64,000 nucleotides of DNA from Arcobacter arenosus. Its GTDB lineage: Bacteria; Campylobacterota; Campylobacteria; Campylobacterales; Arcobacteraceae. The notes under the pieces were generated by a model. It searched no databases, was not told the origin of the DNA, and worked only from the letters and a program-made list of their open reading frames with translations. A program made the translations under genes and the position numbers. Positions within the stretch are counted from its first letter, which is position 1. Each line of letters starts with the position of its first letter. The stretch covers positions 248,001-312,000 of the forward strand of contig NZ_VANU01000002.1 of assembly GCF_005771535.1 (NCBI RefSeq), written 5' to 3'. Of the stretch, positions 1 to 6,611 are shown in pieces.

Positions 1-1
1 T

Positions 2-88
2 GATTTAGAAAAATTTAAAACTACGCTTTTGGAAGTTGTAAATTTCAAACAAAAGGGTCATACCCACGAAAACTGGATGGGTGTATAA
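2..88 (+). CDS. C-terminal end of an unidentified gene (partial)
   Basis: An open frame enters from the left edge and ends with TAA at 86-88. The visible 28 residues end in HTHENWMGV. The next gene's ATG lies one base after this stop, so the two are probably co-transcribed in the nif accessory cluster. I do not recognise the fragment; the part needed to identify it lies outside the window. Confidence 0.5.
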   Translation, partial: DLEKFKTTLLEVVNFKQKGHTHENWMGV

Positions 89-89
89 A

Positions 90-536
90 ATGTCTTTTTC
101 TGATAAAACTAGAATATGGTTATCTGCCAATGAATATGATTTAAATGACCTTAGCAAACAGGGAAAACATGGCAACTCTGCTGTAATGAAAGCAGCAAGG
201 GAGGGTGAAACCCATATTGTTAGGGAGTTAATTGGTTTAGGGGCAAATTTAGATCAAAAAAATGTTGATGGAAATTCTGCTTTATGGAATGCATGTTTTG
301 CTAATTCCTATGATTGTTTTTATGCCTTAATTGATGGGGGAATAGATATAAATTCTCAAAATGTTAATGGGGTTACATCTTTAATGTATTGTGCAAGTGC
401 AGGTAAAGAGGATTTTGTAAAATTGTTACTTGAGTGTAATGCCAAAGCAGACTTGGAAAATCTTGATGGATTTAAGGCTATTGATTTAGCAGTAACTCCT
501 AAAATATACAAAATGTTAAAAGCTGCAACAAAATAA
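90..536 (+). CDS. Ankyrin-repeat protein in the nif cluster
   Basis: A 148-aa protein built of about four ankyrin repeats: helix-turn-helix units with the hallmarks G-N-S-A-V-M-K-A-A, G-N-S-A-L-W-N-A-C and G-V-T-S-L-M-Y-C-A. No signal peptide or membrane segment is visible, so it should be a cytoplasmic protein-protein interaction module. I chose the ATG at 90 over the GTG at 81, because the GTG overlaps the end of the upstream gene and ATG directly follows its stop codon. It lies 6 nt ahead of the SagB-like gene. The partner is unknown; its position suggests nitrogenase assembly or protection, which is inference. Confidence 0.8.
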   Translation: MSFSDKTRIWLSANEYDLNDLSKQGKHGNSAVMKAAREGETHIVRELIGLGANLDQKNVDGNSALWNACFANSYDCFYALIDGGIDINSQNVNGVTSLMYCASAGKEDFVKLLLECNAKADLENLDGFKAIDLAVTPKIYKMLKAATK

Positions 537-542
537 AACTAT

Positions 543-1796
543 ATGCAAATTTTCCATGATAAAACTGAAATTACCCTCAAAAATTCTTTTGAGCAAACTT
601 CTTTTATTGATTGGAGAACACAGCCAAAAAATCATAAAAAATATCCAGATTTTTTTAGAAGGTATAAAATTGATGAGTTTGATGAACTTAAATTTATAAA
701 AAATTTTGGGAAAATCACTGATATTAAAAAGTATGGTAAAGAGGAAGTAAGTCTTCGAACAAATCCTAGTGCAGGTGGCCTTTATCCTTGTGAAGTTTAT
801 ATTCAAATTAGAGGAGTAAAAGGTTTTTTAAGTGGCATTTACCATTATGAACCTTTAGAAAATAATTTAGTTTTAATCCATGAATTAAGTAATGATGGAC
901 TTGAATATTATCTTCAAAAAAATCAACAATATAAATTTGTAACTTTGATTAGTAATGTATATTTTAGAAGCTCTTGGAAATATGAAAAAAGAGCAATTAG
1001 ATATTTACTATTAGATACCGGTCATCAAATAGGCTCTATTTATTCAGCGTTAAAACTTGAAAATATTGATTGTAAATTAGAGTTTGAATTTGACAGAAAC
1101 CTTATAAATGAATCTTTTGGTTTTGAGGGTTTTGAGTTTTTTCAAGTTGCTATATTAAGCGAGTTTTATAAAGAGAAAAAGATAAAACCTTTAAGGGAAA
1201 AACTTGTAAATGTAAGTGCTTGTGATTATCAAATAAGAAATAGTTTTATTGACAGTTTTATAAATCATTTAGAACATGAATCTTTCCCTTTTACAATGCA
1301 TTTTGATTTTTTAGAAGAATTAGAGAAAAAAAATTTAGAAGAAGCAATAAACAAAAGAAGGTCAATTAGAGCTTTTAAAGAAGAATCTATAACAAAAAAT
1401 GAGTTTAATCTTATTATTAAAGATATATTTGAGTATTCCAATTGTTTTGGCATAGATATATACATTATAGTAAATAATATTAAAAACTTAAAAAGTGGTA
1501 TTTACAAAAATGTAACATTGTTAGAAGAAGGCGATTTTAGGGAGCTTTCAAAAAAACTTGCCTTTAATCAAAAACTAGGAGGCTCTAGTTGTTTTACACT
1601 TTTTTTTACTTCTAGATTAGATTCAAATTATATACAAAACTATATATTGTGTGGCTTTTTAGCTCATATTATAAGTATAAGAACCATAAACTTAGAGATT
1701 TCATCAAGTGGTATTGGGGCATATTTTGATGATGAATGTAAAAAAACATTTAACACCCAAAACAATATCTTATATTTACAGGCAATTGGAAAATGA
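543..1796 (+). CDS. SagB/ThcOx-like nitroreductase-family protein, two-domain
   Basis: A 417-aa protein with a nitroreductase (FMN-binding) fold. The N-terminal half carries the SagB-type motif NPSAGGLYPCEVY near residue 77 and the stretch GIYHYEP. The C-terminal half has a second, shorter nitroreductase-like start (INKRRSIRAFKEE, about residues 268-280) that looks degenerate. Known relatives are FMN-dependent oxidases, including those acting on azoline peptides, but no peptide substrate, YcaO or leader gene is visible here. Its stop codon overlaps the ATG of the next gene (ATGA). The substrate is unknown; a flavin redox role in nitrogen fixation is inferred only from position. Confidence 0.75.
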   Translation: MQIFHDKTEITLKNSFEQTSFIDWRTQPKNHKKYPDFFRRYKIDEFDELKFIKNFGKITDIKKYGKEEVSLRTNPSAGGLYPCEVYIQIRGVKGFLSGIYHYEPLENNLVLIHELSNDGLEYYLQKNQQYKFVTLISNVYFRSSWKYEKRAIRYLLLDTGHQIGSIYSALKLENIDCKLEFEFDRNLINESFGFEGFEFFQVAILSEFYKEKKIKPLREKLVNVSACDYQIRNSFIDSFINHLEHESFPFTMHFDFLEELEKKNLEEAINKRRSIRAFKEESITKNEFNLIIKDIFEYSNCFGIDIYIIVNNIKNLKSGIYKNVTLLEEGDFRELSKKLAFNQKLGGSSCFTLFFTSRLDSNYIQNYILCGFLAHIISIRTINLEISSSGIGAYFDDECKKTFNTQNNILYLQAIGK

Positions 1797-2092
1797 GTAA
1801 AGAAACTTATTTAAACTTATATAAAAAATATGAACTTTATCGAAGTGATATTTATATGTTGACCCAAGAAAAACCAGCAGAGATTTTCTTTTTATTTGAT
1901 GAGGTGTGTGAAGAGTTGATTAAAGATAAAGCTATTAATAGACAACTTCCACCTGAATTTATAAAAAATGCAAATCTTTTATTGGCACAAAATACTTTTG
2001 CAAATGTTTATTTTTCATTTATTGATAATCGTGCTTTCTTTTTAAGTGATTTGATTGATTTCCTTTCACTTATCAAAAGTGCGAAAAAATAG
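1793..2092 (+). CDS. Conserved hypothetical protein, nif cluster
   Basis: A 99-aa, probably all-helical, soluble protein with no cysteine pair or recognised motif. Its ATG overlaps the TGA of the SagB-like gene by four bases (ATGA), which strongly suggests translational coupling and a shared operon. It is the last gene before the sigma54 promoter of nifX. I do not recognise the family. Its coupling to the flavoprotein suggests a small partner or chaperone of that enzyme, which is inference only. Confidence 0.7.
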   Translation: MSKETYLNLYKKYELYRSDIYMLTQEKPAEIFFLFDEVCEELIKDKAINRQLPPEFIKNANLLLAQNTFANVYFSFIDNRAFFLSDLIDFLSLIKSAKK

Positions 2093-2115
2093 GCTATTTT
2101 TAATCTTTTTTCTTG

Positions 2116-2131
2116 TGGAACACTATTTGCA
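2116..2131 (+). promoter_or_regulatory. Sigma54 (-24/-12) promoter of the nifX operon
   Basis: TGGAACACTATTTGCA has GG at 2117-2118 and GC at 2129-2130 with exactly 10 nt between, matching the RpoN consensus TGGCAC-N5-TTGCW at all key positions. It lies 30 nt ahead of the nifX start. The same TGGAAC variant appears ahead of nifH and other operons here. I did not find a clear TGT-N10-ACA NifA site upstream. Confidence 0.88.
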
Positions 2132-2161
2132 TATATACTCATAAATTTATGAGGATGTAAT

Positions 2162-2557
2162 ATGAGCAGTATAAAAATCACATCGAACACATCAGGTGAA
2201 GGTATGTTAAGAGTAGCCTTTGCAACTAAAGATTTAGAGAATATTGATTCACACTTTGGAAGTGCAAAACAGTTTGCTATATACGATATTAGTAAAAGTT
2301 CTATCTCTTTAAGTGAAATAAAAAAGGTTGATGAGAAAGATACAGATAAAACTGTAGCTTTATTAAAAGGAATTGATATTGTATATTTTACAAATGTTGG
2401 AGCAATAGCTGCAGCTAAACTTATCAATTCAGGGATATTTACAATTAAATATAAAGATGTTGTAGGTATTGATGAAGAGACAAAAAAACTTCAAGATATG
2501 TTAAATGCAAATCCTCCTCCATTTATTAAAAAAATAATTGAAAAGAAGGCTGCATAA
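2162..2557 (+). CDS. nifX: NifX-family FeMo-co carrier protein
   Basis: A 131-aa protein of the NifX/NafY/dinitrogenase Fe-Mo cofactor-binding family. The core runs from LRVAFATKD (about residue 16) through the typical D-S-H-F-G-S-A-K-Q-F motif to a C-terminal helix. Family members bind FeMo-co or its precursor NifB-co in transit to apo-dinitrogenase. The gene follows a sigma54 promoter, has a GAGG-type ribosome site, and its stop overlaps the start of the DUF269 gene by one base (TAATG). The pairing with DUF269 separates NifX from other small members of the family. Confidence 0.88.
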   Translation: MSSIKITSNTSGEGMLRVAFATKDLENIDSHFGSAKQFAIYDISKSSISLSEIKKVDEKDTDKTVALLKGIDIVYFTNVGAIAAAKLINSGIFTIKYKDVVGIDEETKKLQDMLNANPPPFIKKIIEKKAA

Positions 2558-2994
2558 TGGAACTTAAAGAATTATTTTTAGAAACACTTACGGGACAAAT
2601 AAGAGCCCTTGATCAGTTTGGTACTTGGTCTAATAAATCAGATGATGAACTGATAAAAGAAAAATATGTAAAAACAAAAGATGAATTAAAAGATATTCCA
2701 ATTATTGCAGATATTGATGAGATGCAAATTAAAGATATTAGACTTATTTATCAAGCAGTTGCCCTTGCTTTTGAAAAAATTACAGGTGTAATGGCTTCTG
2801 TTGTTATGGAGATGAGTCATGAAGGTTTTGGTAGGGTTGTAGTATTTGCAGATGATATTGTACTTTGTGAAAAATATTTTAAAGATGCACATAGATTCTC
2901 TTTTAGAACTTATGAAAAGTTAGAAGAAGAGGGTGAAAAATATCTTAAAAAAGCACAAGAGAAATACAACAAATATAAATTAGAAACTGTGTAA
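2557..2994 (+). CDS. NifX-associated nitrogen fixation protein (DUF269)
   Basis: A 145-aa protein matching the NifX-associated DUF269 family in length and motif layout: an N-terminal helix with LTGQIRALDQFGTW, a central M-S-H-E-G-F-G-R-V-V strand-turn, and a charged C-terminal helix (residues about 120-142). This family is found almost only in nif clusters directly after nifX. Its biochemical role is poorly defined. It is translationally coupled to nifX (stop/start overlap) and is followed by RNA element A and nifF. Confidence 0.88.
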   Translation: MELKELFLETLTGQIRALDQFGTWSNKSDDELIKEKYVKTKDELKDIPIIADIDEMQIKDIRLIYQAVALAFEKITGVMASVVMEMSHEGFGRVVVFADDIVLCEKYFKDAHRFSFRTYEKLEEEGEKYLKKAQEKYNKYKLETV

Positions 2995-3007
2995 CGAAAA
3001 TTAAAAA

Positions 3008-3126
3008 GACTCTATTCTTAGAGTCCTTTAGATTTTGATACTTTTAATGATTTTTTACAAATCATGTTAAAAAGTATTATAAAAAAGAGAAAAGGTCCCT
3101 TCAAAATAGGGACTATTTAGAAGGAG
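3008..3126 (+). ncRNA. Structured intercistronic nif RNA element, copy A (before nifF)
   Basis: Hairpin 1: 3008-3014/3019-3025 (7 bp). Linker CTTTAGATTTTG. Hairpin 2: lower stem 3039-3045/3070-3076, internal loop A/GTTA, upper stem 3047-3053/3059-3065, loop TTTAC. Final module: stem 3a 3094-3099/3109-3114 with a 9-nt loop, or the exclusive stem 3b 3098-3108/3114-3124 (10 of 11 pairs, loop GGGAC), which covers AAGG of the nifF Shine-Dalgarno site. The same geometry recurs in three more copies with different stem sequences, so I read it as an RNA structure. The function is unknown. Confidence 0.75.
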
Positions 3127-3135
3127 ATTGAAGAA

Positions 3136-3657
3136 ATGGCAAAGATTGGAATTTTTTGTGGAACAGCAGGTGGAACATCAATGATTGTTGCAGAGGCATT
3201 GGCTGAGGCTTTTAGTATAGAAGAGGACGATATTATCAATATGGAAGAGGATTTTGATGATATTGAACAATTTGAAGATTATGATGTTTTATTTATTGGA
3301 AGTTCAACTTGGGGACAAGGTGATGTTCATTTTTCGTGGGTTGATGCACAACTTGAGATGGAAGATGAAGAGATGGATTTATCTGGAAAAACTGTTGCAT
3401 TCTTTGGAGCAGGAGACAGTGTTAAACATGGTGAGCATTTTTGTTCAGCATTGGGAAAACTTCATAAAACATTTACAACATTAGGAGCAAAGGCTGTTGG
3501 TTCTATTGATAAAGATGGTTATAAATATGAATTTTCATTAGCTGAAATGGATGGAAAACTTTGTGGATTAGCAATTGATAACCACAATGAAGAAGATAAA
3601 ACTGAAGAAAGAATTGAAAACTGGATTTCAAGTTTAAAAATACAAATTCCAGCATAA
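3136..3657 (+). CDS. nifF: Flavodoxin, nitrogenase electron donor
   Basis: A 173-aa long-chain flavodoxin. The FMN-phosphate loop at the N terminus reads FCGTAGGTS (residues about 7-15), followed by the FMN-ring loops SSTWGQGD and GAGDSVKHGEHFC. Such flavodoxins reduce the Fe protein NifH. The gene sits between DUF269 and nifW behind RNA element A, with an AAGGAG ribosome site. Its position among nif genes supports NifF rather than a housekeeping FldA, though sequence alone cannot exclude FldA. Confidence 0.88.
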   Translation: MAKIGIFCGTAGGTSMIVAEALAEAFSIEEDDIINMEEDFDDIEQFEDYDVLFIGSSTWGQGDVHFSWVDAQLEMEDEEMDLSGKTVAFFGAGDSVKHGEHFCSALGKLHKTFTTLGAKAVGSIDKDGYKYEFSLAEMDGKLCGLAIDNHNEEDKTEERIENWISSLKIQIPA

Positions 3658-3678
3658 TCTATAAGAAAGGAAAATATC

Positions 3679-4029
3679 ATGGCAACAGTAGAAGAATTTT
3701 ATAGATGTAGAGATACAGAAGATTACTTTAAATTTTTTGGGATTGAATTTGATCAATCTTTAATAAATGTAAAGAGATTTCATATGATGAAAGAATATGG
3801 AACACTTATTAAAAATGGTATCAACAATATTAAAGAGGAAAATAAACTTTTAGACTTTTTGAAATTTTCACTTTTAAGGGTTTATGGTGATTATAAACAT
3901 GGTCATGCACCAAGTGCTGCTGATGTTTGGAACATGTATGAAACTGGAAAACTTGAAGGGTGTTCATCATGTGGAACAACACCAGGTATGGCAGGTTCTA
4001 CTTCAACAGGTGGAAGTTGTGGCTGCTAG
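3679..4029 (+). CDS. nifW: NifW, nitrogenase-protective protein, with Cys/Gly-rich tail
   Basis: A 116-aa NifW-family protein: an N-terminal helical core with the family pattern T-E-D-Y-F-K-F-F-G-I-E-F-D, then NVKRFHMMKEYG, then a helix to about residue 88. NifW is known to protect or stabilise the MoFe protein, notably against oxygen. Unusually, residues 93-116 form a Gly/Ser/Thr/Cys-rich tail with Cys95, Cys98, Cys114 and Cys116. This looks like a flexible metal or cluster-binding extension absent from classical NifW. Its 3' end overlaps the probable start of nifZ. Confidence 0.85.
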   Translation: MATVEEFYRCRDTEDYFKFFGIEFDQSLINVKRFHMMKEYGTLIKNGINNIKEENKLLDFLKFSLLRVYGDYKHGHAPSAADVWNMYETGKLEGCSSCGTTPGMAGSTSTGGSCGC

Positions 4030-4426
4030 TGGATTAGACCAAGATTATATAGTTGATCCTGATACATTTTTTCATGACAATGTAACAGGTCCTAGGTCAG
4101 GTAAAGATGAAGATGAAGCTAAATTTGGGATTGGTCAAAAAGTAAAGCTTATAAAAGAAATTGTAAACGATGGAACATATCCCCATTCTCCTATAGGTAC
4201 GTTAATGATGCCAAAGGATTCAATTGGATATATAAAATCTGTTGGAGAATTTCTTCAGGTGATTAGAGTTTATGAAGTACATTTTTTAGGTGTTGAAGAA
4301 GCACCAGTTGAGATAGTTGGGTGTAGAGAAAATGAACTTGAAGCTATGGAAGATTATAAAGATGAAGTTGAAGAAGAACTTGAATGGATGAGAAAACATA
4401 GAGAGAAATACTATAGCAAAGATTAA
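4019..4426 (+). CDS. nifZ: NifZ, P-cluster maturation protein
   Basis: A NifZ-family protein with the SH3-like core F-G-I-G-Q-K-V-K-L, EIVNDGTYPHSPIGTLM and IGYIKSVGEF, ending in a charged helix. NifZ acts in formation of the second P-cluster of NifDK. The longest open frame starts far upstream inside nifW, in a shadow frame. No ATG lies between the nifW end and the conserved core, so I place the start at GTG 4019 (135 aa); GTG 4010 is an alternative. Both overlap the nifW stop, and the upstream AGGTGGAAG could act as a weak ribosome site. This implies translational coupling. Confidence 0.8.
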   Translation: MAASGLDQDYIVDPDTFFHDNVTGPRSGKDEDEAKFGIGQKVKLIKEIVNDGTYPHSPIGTLMMPKDSIGYIKSVGEFLQVIRVYEVHFLGVEEAPVEIVGCRENELEAMEDYKDEVEEELEWMRKHREKYYSKD

Positions 4427-4428
4427 TC

Positions 4429-4487
4429 ATATGCACCAAGTCAAACGAAAGAATTTTTAGAATTTTTTCGTATGACTTGGTGCATAT
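4429..4487 (+). promoter_or_regulatory. Long perfect hairpin between nifZ and the degenerate ferredoxin gene
   Basis: A perfect 15-bp inverted repeat, ATATGCACCAAGTCA (4429-4443) with its complement at 4473-4487, encloses an inner 10-bp stem (4446-4455/4461-4470). The result is one hairpin of about 26 bp. It lacks a run of T after the stem, so a simple Rho-independent terminator is unlikely. An RNA-stabilising or processing structure fits better. It is not a copy of the four-member nif RNA family. Confidence 0.75.
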
Positions 4488-4513
4488 AATTAATTTAATA
4501 AAGGAGAAGAAAC

Positions 4514-4855
4514 ATGGCAAAAGTTATTTTCATGCATTTTGATACTGAAACTGATGGTGTTTATGATGCAAAGATTGGTGAGCCTATTGTAAGATTGGCA
4601 AAAGAGAAAGGGATTCCTCTTCCAGAGGATTTAAAAGATTATTCTAAATGTTTAATCAAGGTTGAAAATTTGGCTGATGAAGAACCTACAAGTTATATGG
4701 AAGATGAAGAGTTAGATGTATTAGTTGAACTTGGTGCTATCACTGCAGATGAGGCACACCAATGTCAACAATTCACTATAAGTCCAAAGATTAGAATTGC
4801 ACCAATGATGTTAGTTAAGGGTGATATTTTAGTTAAACCATACGCACTTTCATAG
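4514..4855 (+). CDS. Degenerate [2Fe-2S] ferredoxin-like protein
   Basis: A 113-aa protein whose layout follows adrenodoxin/Isc-type ferredoxins: an opening beta hairpin, G-E-P-I-V-R-L-A-K-E-K-G-I (about residues 22-34), a loop, an acidic M-E-D-E-E-L helix, and a C-terminal Q-C-Q-Q-F-T-I-S strand. Only Cys46 and Cys84 remain where four ligands are expected, so a normal [2Fe-2S] cluster is unlikely. AAGGAG precedes the ATG by a good distance. RNA element B and an intact ferredoxin gene follow. A redox-silent partner or scaffold role is inference. Confidence 0.7.
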   Translation: MAKVIFMHFDTETDGVYDAKIGEPIVRLAKEKGIPLPEDLKDYSKCLIKVENLADEEPTSYMEDEELDVLVELGAITADEAHQCQQFTISPKIRIAPMMLVKGDILVKPYALS

Positions 4856-4881
4856 ATAGAATTAGTAATTTAGTATAAAAA

Positions 4882-4995
4882 GGAACAATTCATTGTTCCC
4901 TTTAGAGTTTGCTTCTTTAGGTTTGATTTACTCAAACCGTTAAAAGAAGATAGAAATGTATCGGTCCCTTAAAAGTGGGGACCACTTTTAAGGAG
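4882..4995 (+). ncRNA. Structured intercistronic nif RNA element, copy B (before ferredoxin)
   Basis: Hairpin 1: 4882-4889/4892-4899. Linker CTTTAGAGTTTG. Hairpin 2: lower stem 4912-4918/4943-4949, internal loop A/GTTA, upper stem GGTTTGA/TCAAACC (4920-4926/4932-4938), loop TTTAC. Final module: stem 3a GGTCCC/GGGACC (4963-4968/4978-4983, 9-nt loop) or the exclusive stem 3b 4967-4977/4983-4993, here paired 11 of 11 with loop GGGAC. Stem 3b includes AAGG of the Shine-Dalgarno site. This copy gives the clearest view of the two alternative pairings. Confidence 0.78.
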
Positions 4996-5003
4996 AATTA
5001 AAA

Positions 5004-5300
5004 ATGACAACAAGAGTAGAAATCGTAAACGACTTTTTAGCTATTAATGTAAAACCAGGAAGTACAATTCAAGATGTAGTTGAAGCATCTGGTTCAGCTT
5101 TACCATTTGGATGTAGAGATGGTGAGTGTGGTACATGTGTAGTTGAAATCGAGCAAGGTATGGAATTTTTATCTGATATCAATGAAAAAGAGATAAAAGT
5201 TATTAATGAAGTTTGTGCAGGAACTTGTACTGAAAAAACAAGACTTTCTTGTCAAATGAAAATAGTTAAACCTAACGGTATCGTTAGAATTAAGTATTAA
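5004..5300 (+). CDS. [2Fe-2S] plant-type ferredoxin, nif-associated
   Basis: A 98-aa ferredoxin with the cluster-binding pattern Cys37-x4-Cys42-x2-Cys45 (GCRDGECGTC) and Cys83 in R-L-S-C-Q-M. Cys71 and Cys75 are extra. Plant-type nif ferredoxins can pass electrons to NifH or serve cofactor assembly. It sits behind RNA element B and before rpoN. Its pairing with the degenerate ferredoxin-like gene upstream suggests duplication followed by divergence, or a functional pair. Confidence 0.88.
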   Translation: MTTRVEIVNDFLAINVKPGSTIQDVVEASGSALPFGCRDGECGTCVVEIEQGMEFLSDINEKEIKVINEVCAGTCTEKTRLSCQMKIVKPNGIVRIKY

Positions 5301-5319
5301 AAAATATACACTTTTTTGT

Positions 5320-5340
5320 CTAAATTCGTTTAGAATTTAG
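5320..5340 (+). promoter_or_regulatory. Short hairpin between ferredoxin gene and rpoN
   Basis: CTAAATTC (5320-5327) pairs with GAATTTAG (5333-5340) around a 5-nt loop. No U-run follows, so it may be a weak attenuator, stabiliser or processing site rather than a terminator. rpoN starts 13 nt later. Confidence 0.5.
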
Positions 5341-5353
5341 GCAGAATAGGATT

Positions 5354-6607
5354 ATGAGTATGGCACCTACATTATCAACATCAGTTGCACAAAAACAAAA
5401 CCTTAATTTATCACTTAAAATGTGGTTACCTATGTTGCAGTCTTCTCTGCAAGACCTAGAGAAACACCTAACAAATGTATCTTATGAAAACCCATTTTTA
5501 GAAATCAAAAAACCAAAAGAGTTTTATAATAACTTTATGCCACAAGGAACAAGTGGAGAGTTTATTGAATCTTTAGCTTTATATGATGAATCATTACATG
5601 ATAAAATAAGTGAACAAATTTGTGCTCCAAATTTTCCCACACCAAATTCACAAAAAGTTGCAATGGAGATTTTATGTGATATAAATGAAGATGGATATTT
5701 TGATGGAGATATTGAAAAAATTGCTGTTACATGTGGAGTATATAAAGAATATGTAGAATCTATTAGACAAAGGTTTTCAAGACTAGAACCTGCTGGAGTT
5801 GGTTCAATGAACTTATCAGAATCATTTGAATTTCAATTAGATGCTTGTGATAAAGATATTGATGATGAACTTTATAACTTTATAAAAAAAGTTATAAAAG
5901 ATATCGCCCACTTGGATAAATATGCAGCACACCATAGATTTGATGAAGCAAAGGATGTTATAAAATATTTTAATAATCCACCTGCAATAAATTATATAAA
6001 TACTAACACTCAAGTTATTCCTGATTTTTATGTGGATATTGGAGAAGATATTAATGTTAAGATTAATCATGCTTATTATCCTGATATAGAAGTAAAGGAT
6101 CCCTTTTCTTCTAAAAATCAAAGTATAAAAGATAAGCTAAAAGAAGCAAGGGATTTAGTAAATCTTTTAAATCTTAGAAAATCAACTCTATATAAAATTG
6201 TACTTTTAATTGTTGAAAAACAAATCTCATTTTTTGTTGGGGGAGAACTTAAACCATTTTCAATGCAAGAATTAGCAGGGGAGTTAGGTTTTGCTGAATC
6301 TACAATTTCTAGAGCAGTTGCAAATAAACATATAGAGTGTAACCTTGGAGTGTTCCCTTTAAAACATTTTTTTACAAATGCGGTAAATGATAAAGATTTA
6401 TCTTCATCACAAATAAAAAGTTATATCAAATCTTTAGTTGAATATGAAGATAGAGAAACGCCACTTACTGACCAACATATATTAGAGATGATTTATGAAA
6501 AATTTGATTTAAAGATGGTAAGACGTACTATTACTAAATATAGAAAGATGTTAAGTATTCCCTCTTCAAAAGAGAGAAAAAAATTATATAAAGTTGAAAA
6601 CTTGTAA
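5354..6607 (+). CDS. rpoN: RNA polymerase sigma54 factor
   Basis: A 417-aa sigma54. Region I has the Gln/Leu-rich helix Q-K-Q-N-L-N-L-S-L-K-M-W-L (about residues 13-25), region III follows, then the HTH, and the RpoN box VRRTITKYRK lies near residues 389-398. It directs core polymerase to -24/-12 promoters and needs an activator such as NifA. It lies 53 nt after a nif ferredoxin gene on the same strand, so it is probably co-expressed with nif genes. Campylobacterota usually have one rpoN for flagella; whether this is that copy or a nif-dedicated second one cannot be told from this window. Confidence 0.93.
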   Translation: MSMAPTLSTSVAQKQNLNLSLKMWLPMLQSSLQDLEKHLTNVSYENPFLEIKKPKEFYNNFMPQGTSGEFIESLALYDESLHDKISEQICAPNFPTPNSQKVAMEILCDINEDGYFDGDIEKIAVTCGVYKEYVESIRQRFSRLEPAGVGSMNLSESFEFQLDACDKDIDDELYNFIKKVIKDIAHLDKYAAHHRFDEAKDVIKYFNNPPAINYINTNTQVIPDFYVDIGEDINVKINHAYYPDIEVKDPFSSKNQSIKDKLKEARDLVNLLNLRKSTLYKIVLLIVEKQISFFVGGELKPFSMQELAGELGFAESTISRAVANKHIECNLGVFPLKHFFTNAVNDKDLSSSQIKSYIKSLVEYEDRETPLTDQHILEMIYEKFDLKMVRRTITKYRKMLSIPSSKERKKLYKVENL

Positions 6608-6611
6608 GGGA

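Noticed and set aside
2008-2427. Minus-strand ORF over nifX
   Set aside because: It is antisense to nifX and crosses its sigma54 promoter; no domain is recognisable.
3884-4010. Upstream extension of the nifZ frame into nifW
   Set aside because: The encoded stretch is a shadow of nifW in another frame and does not match NifZ; the conserved core begins after 4019.
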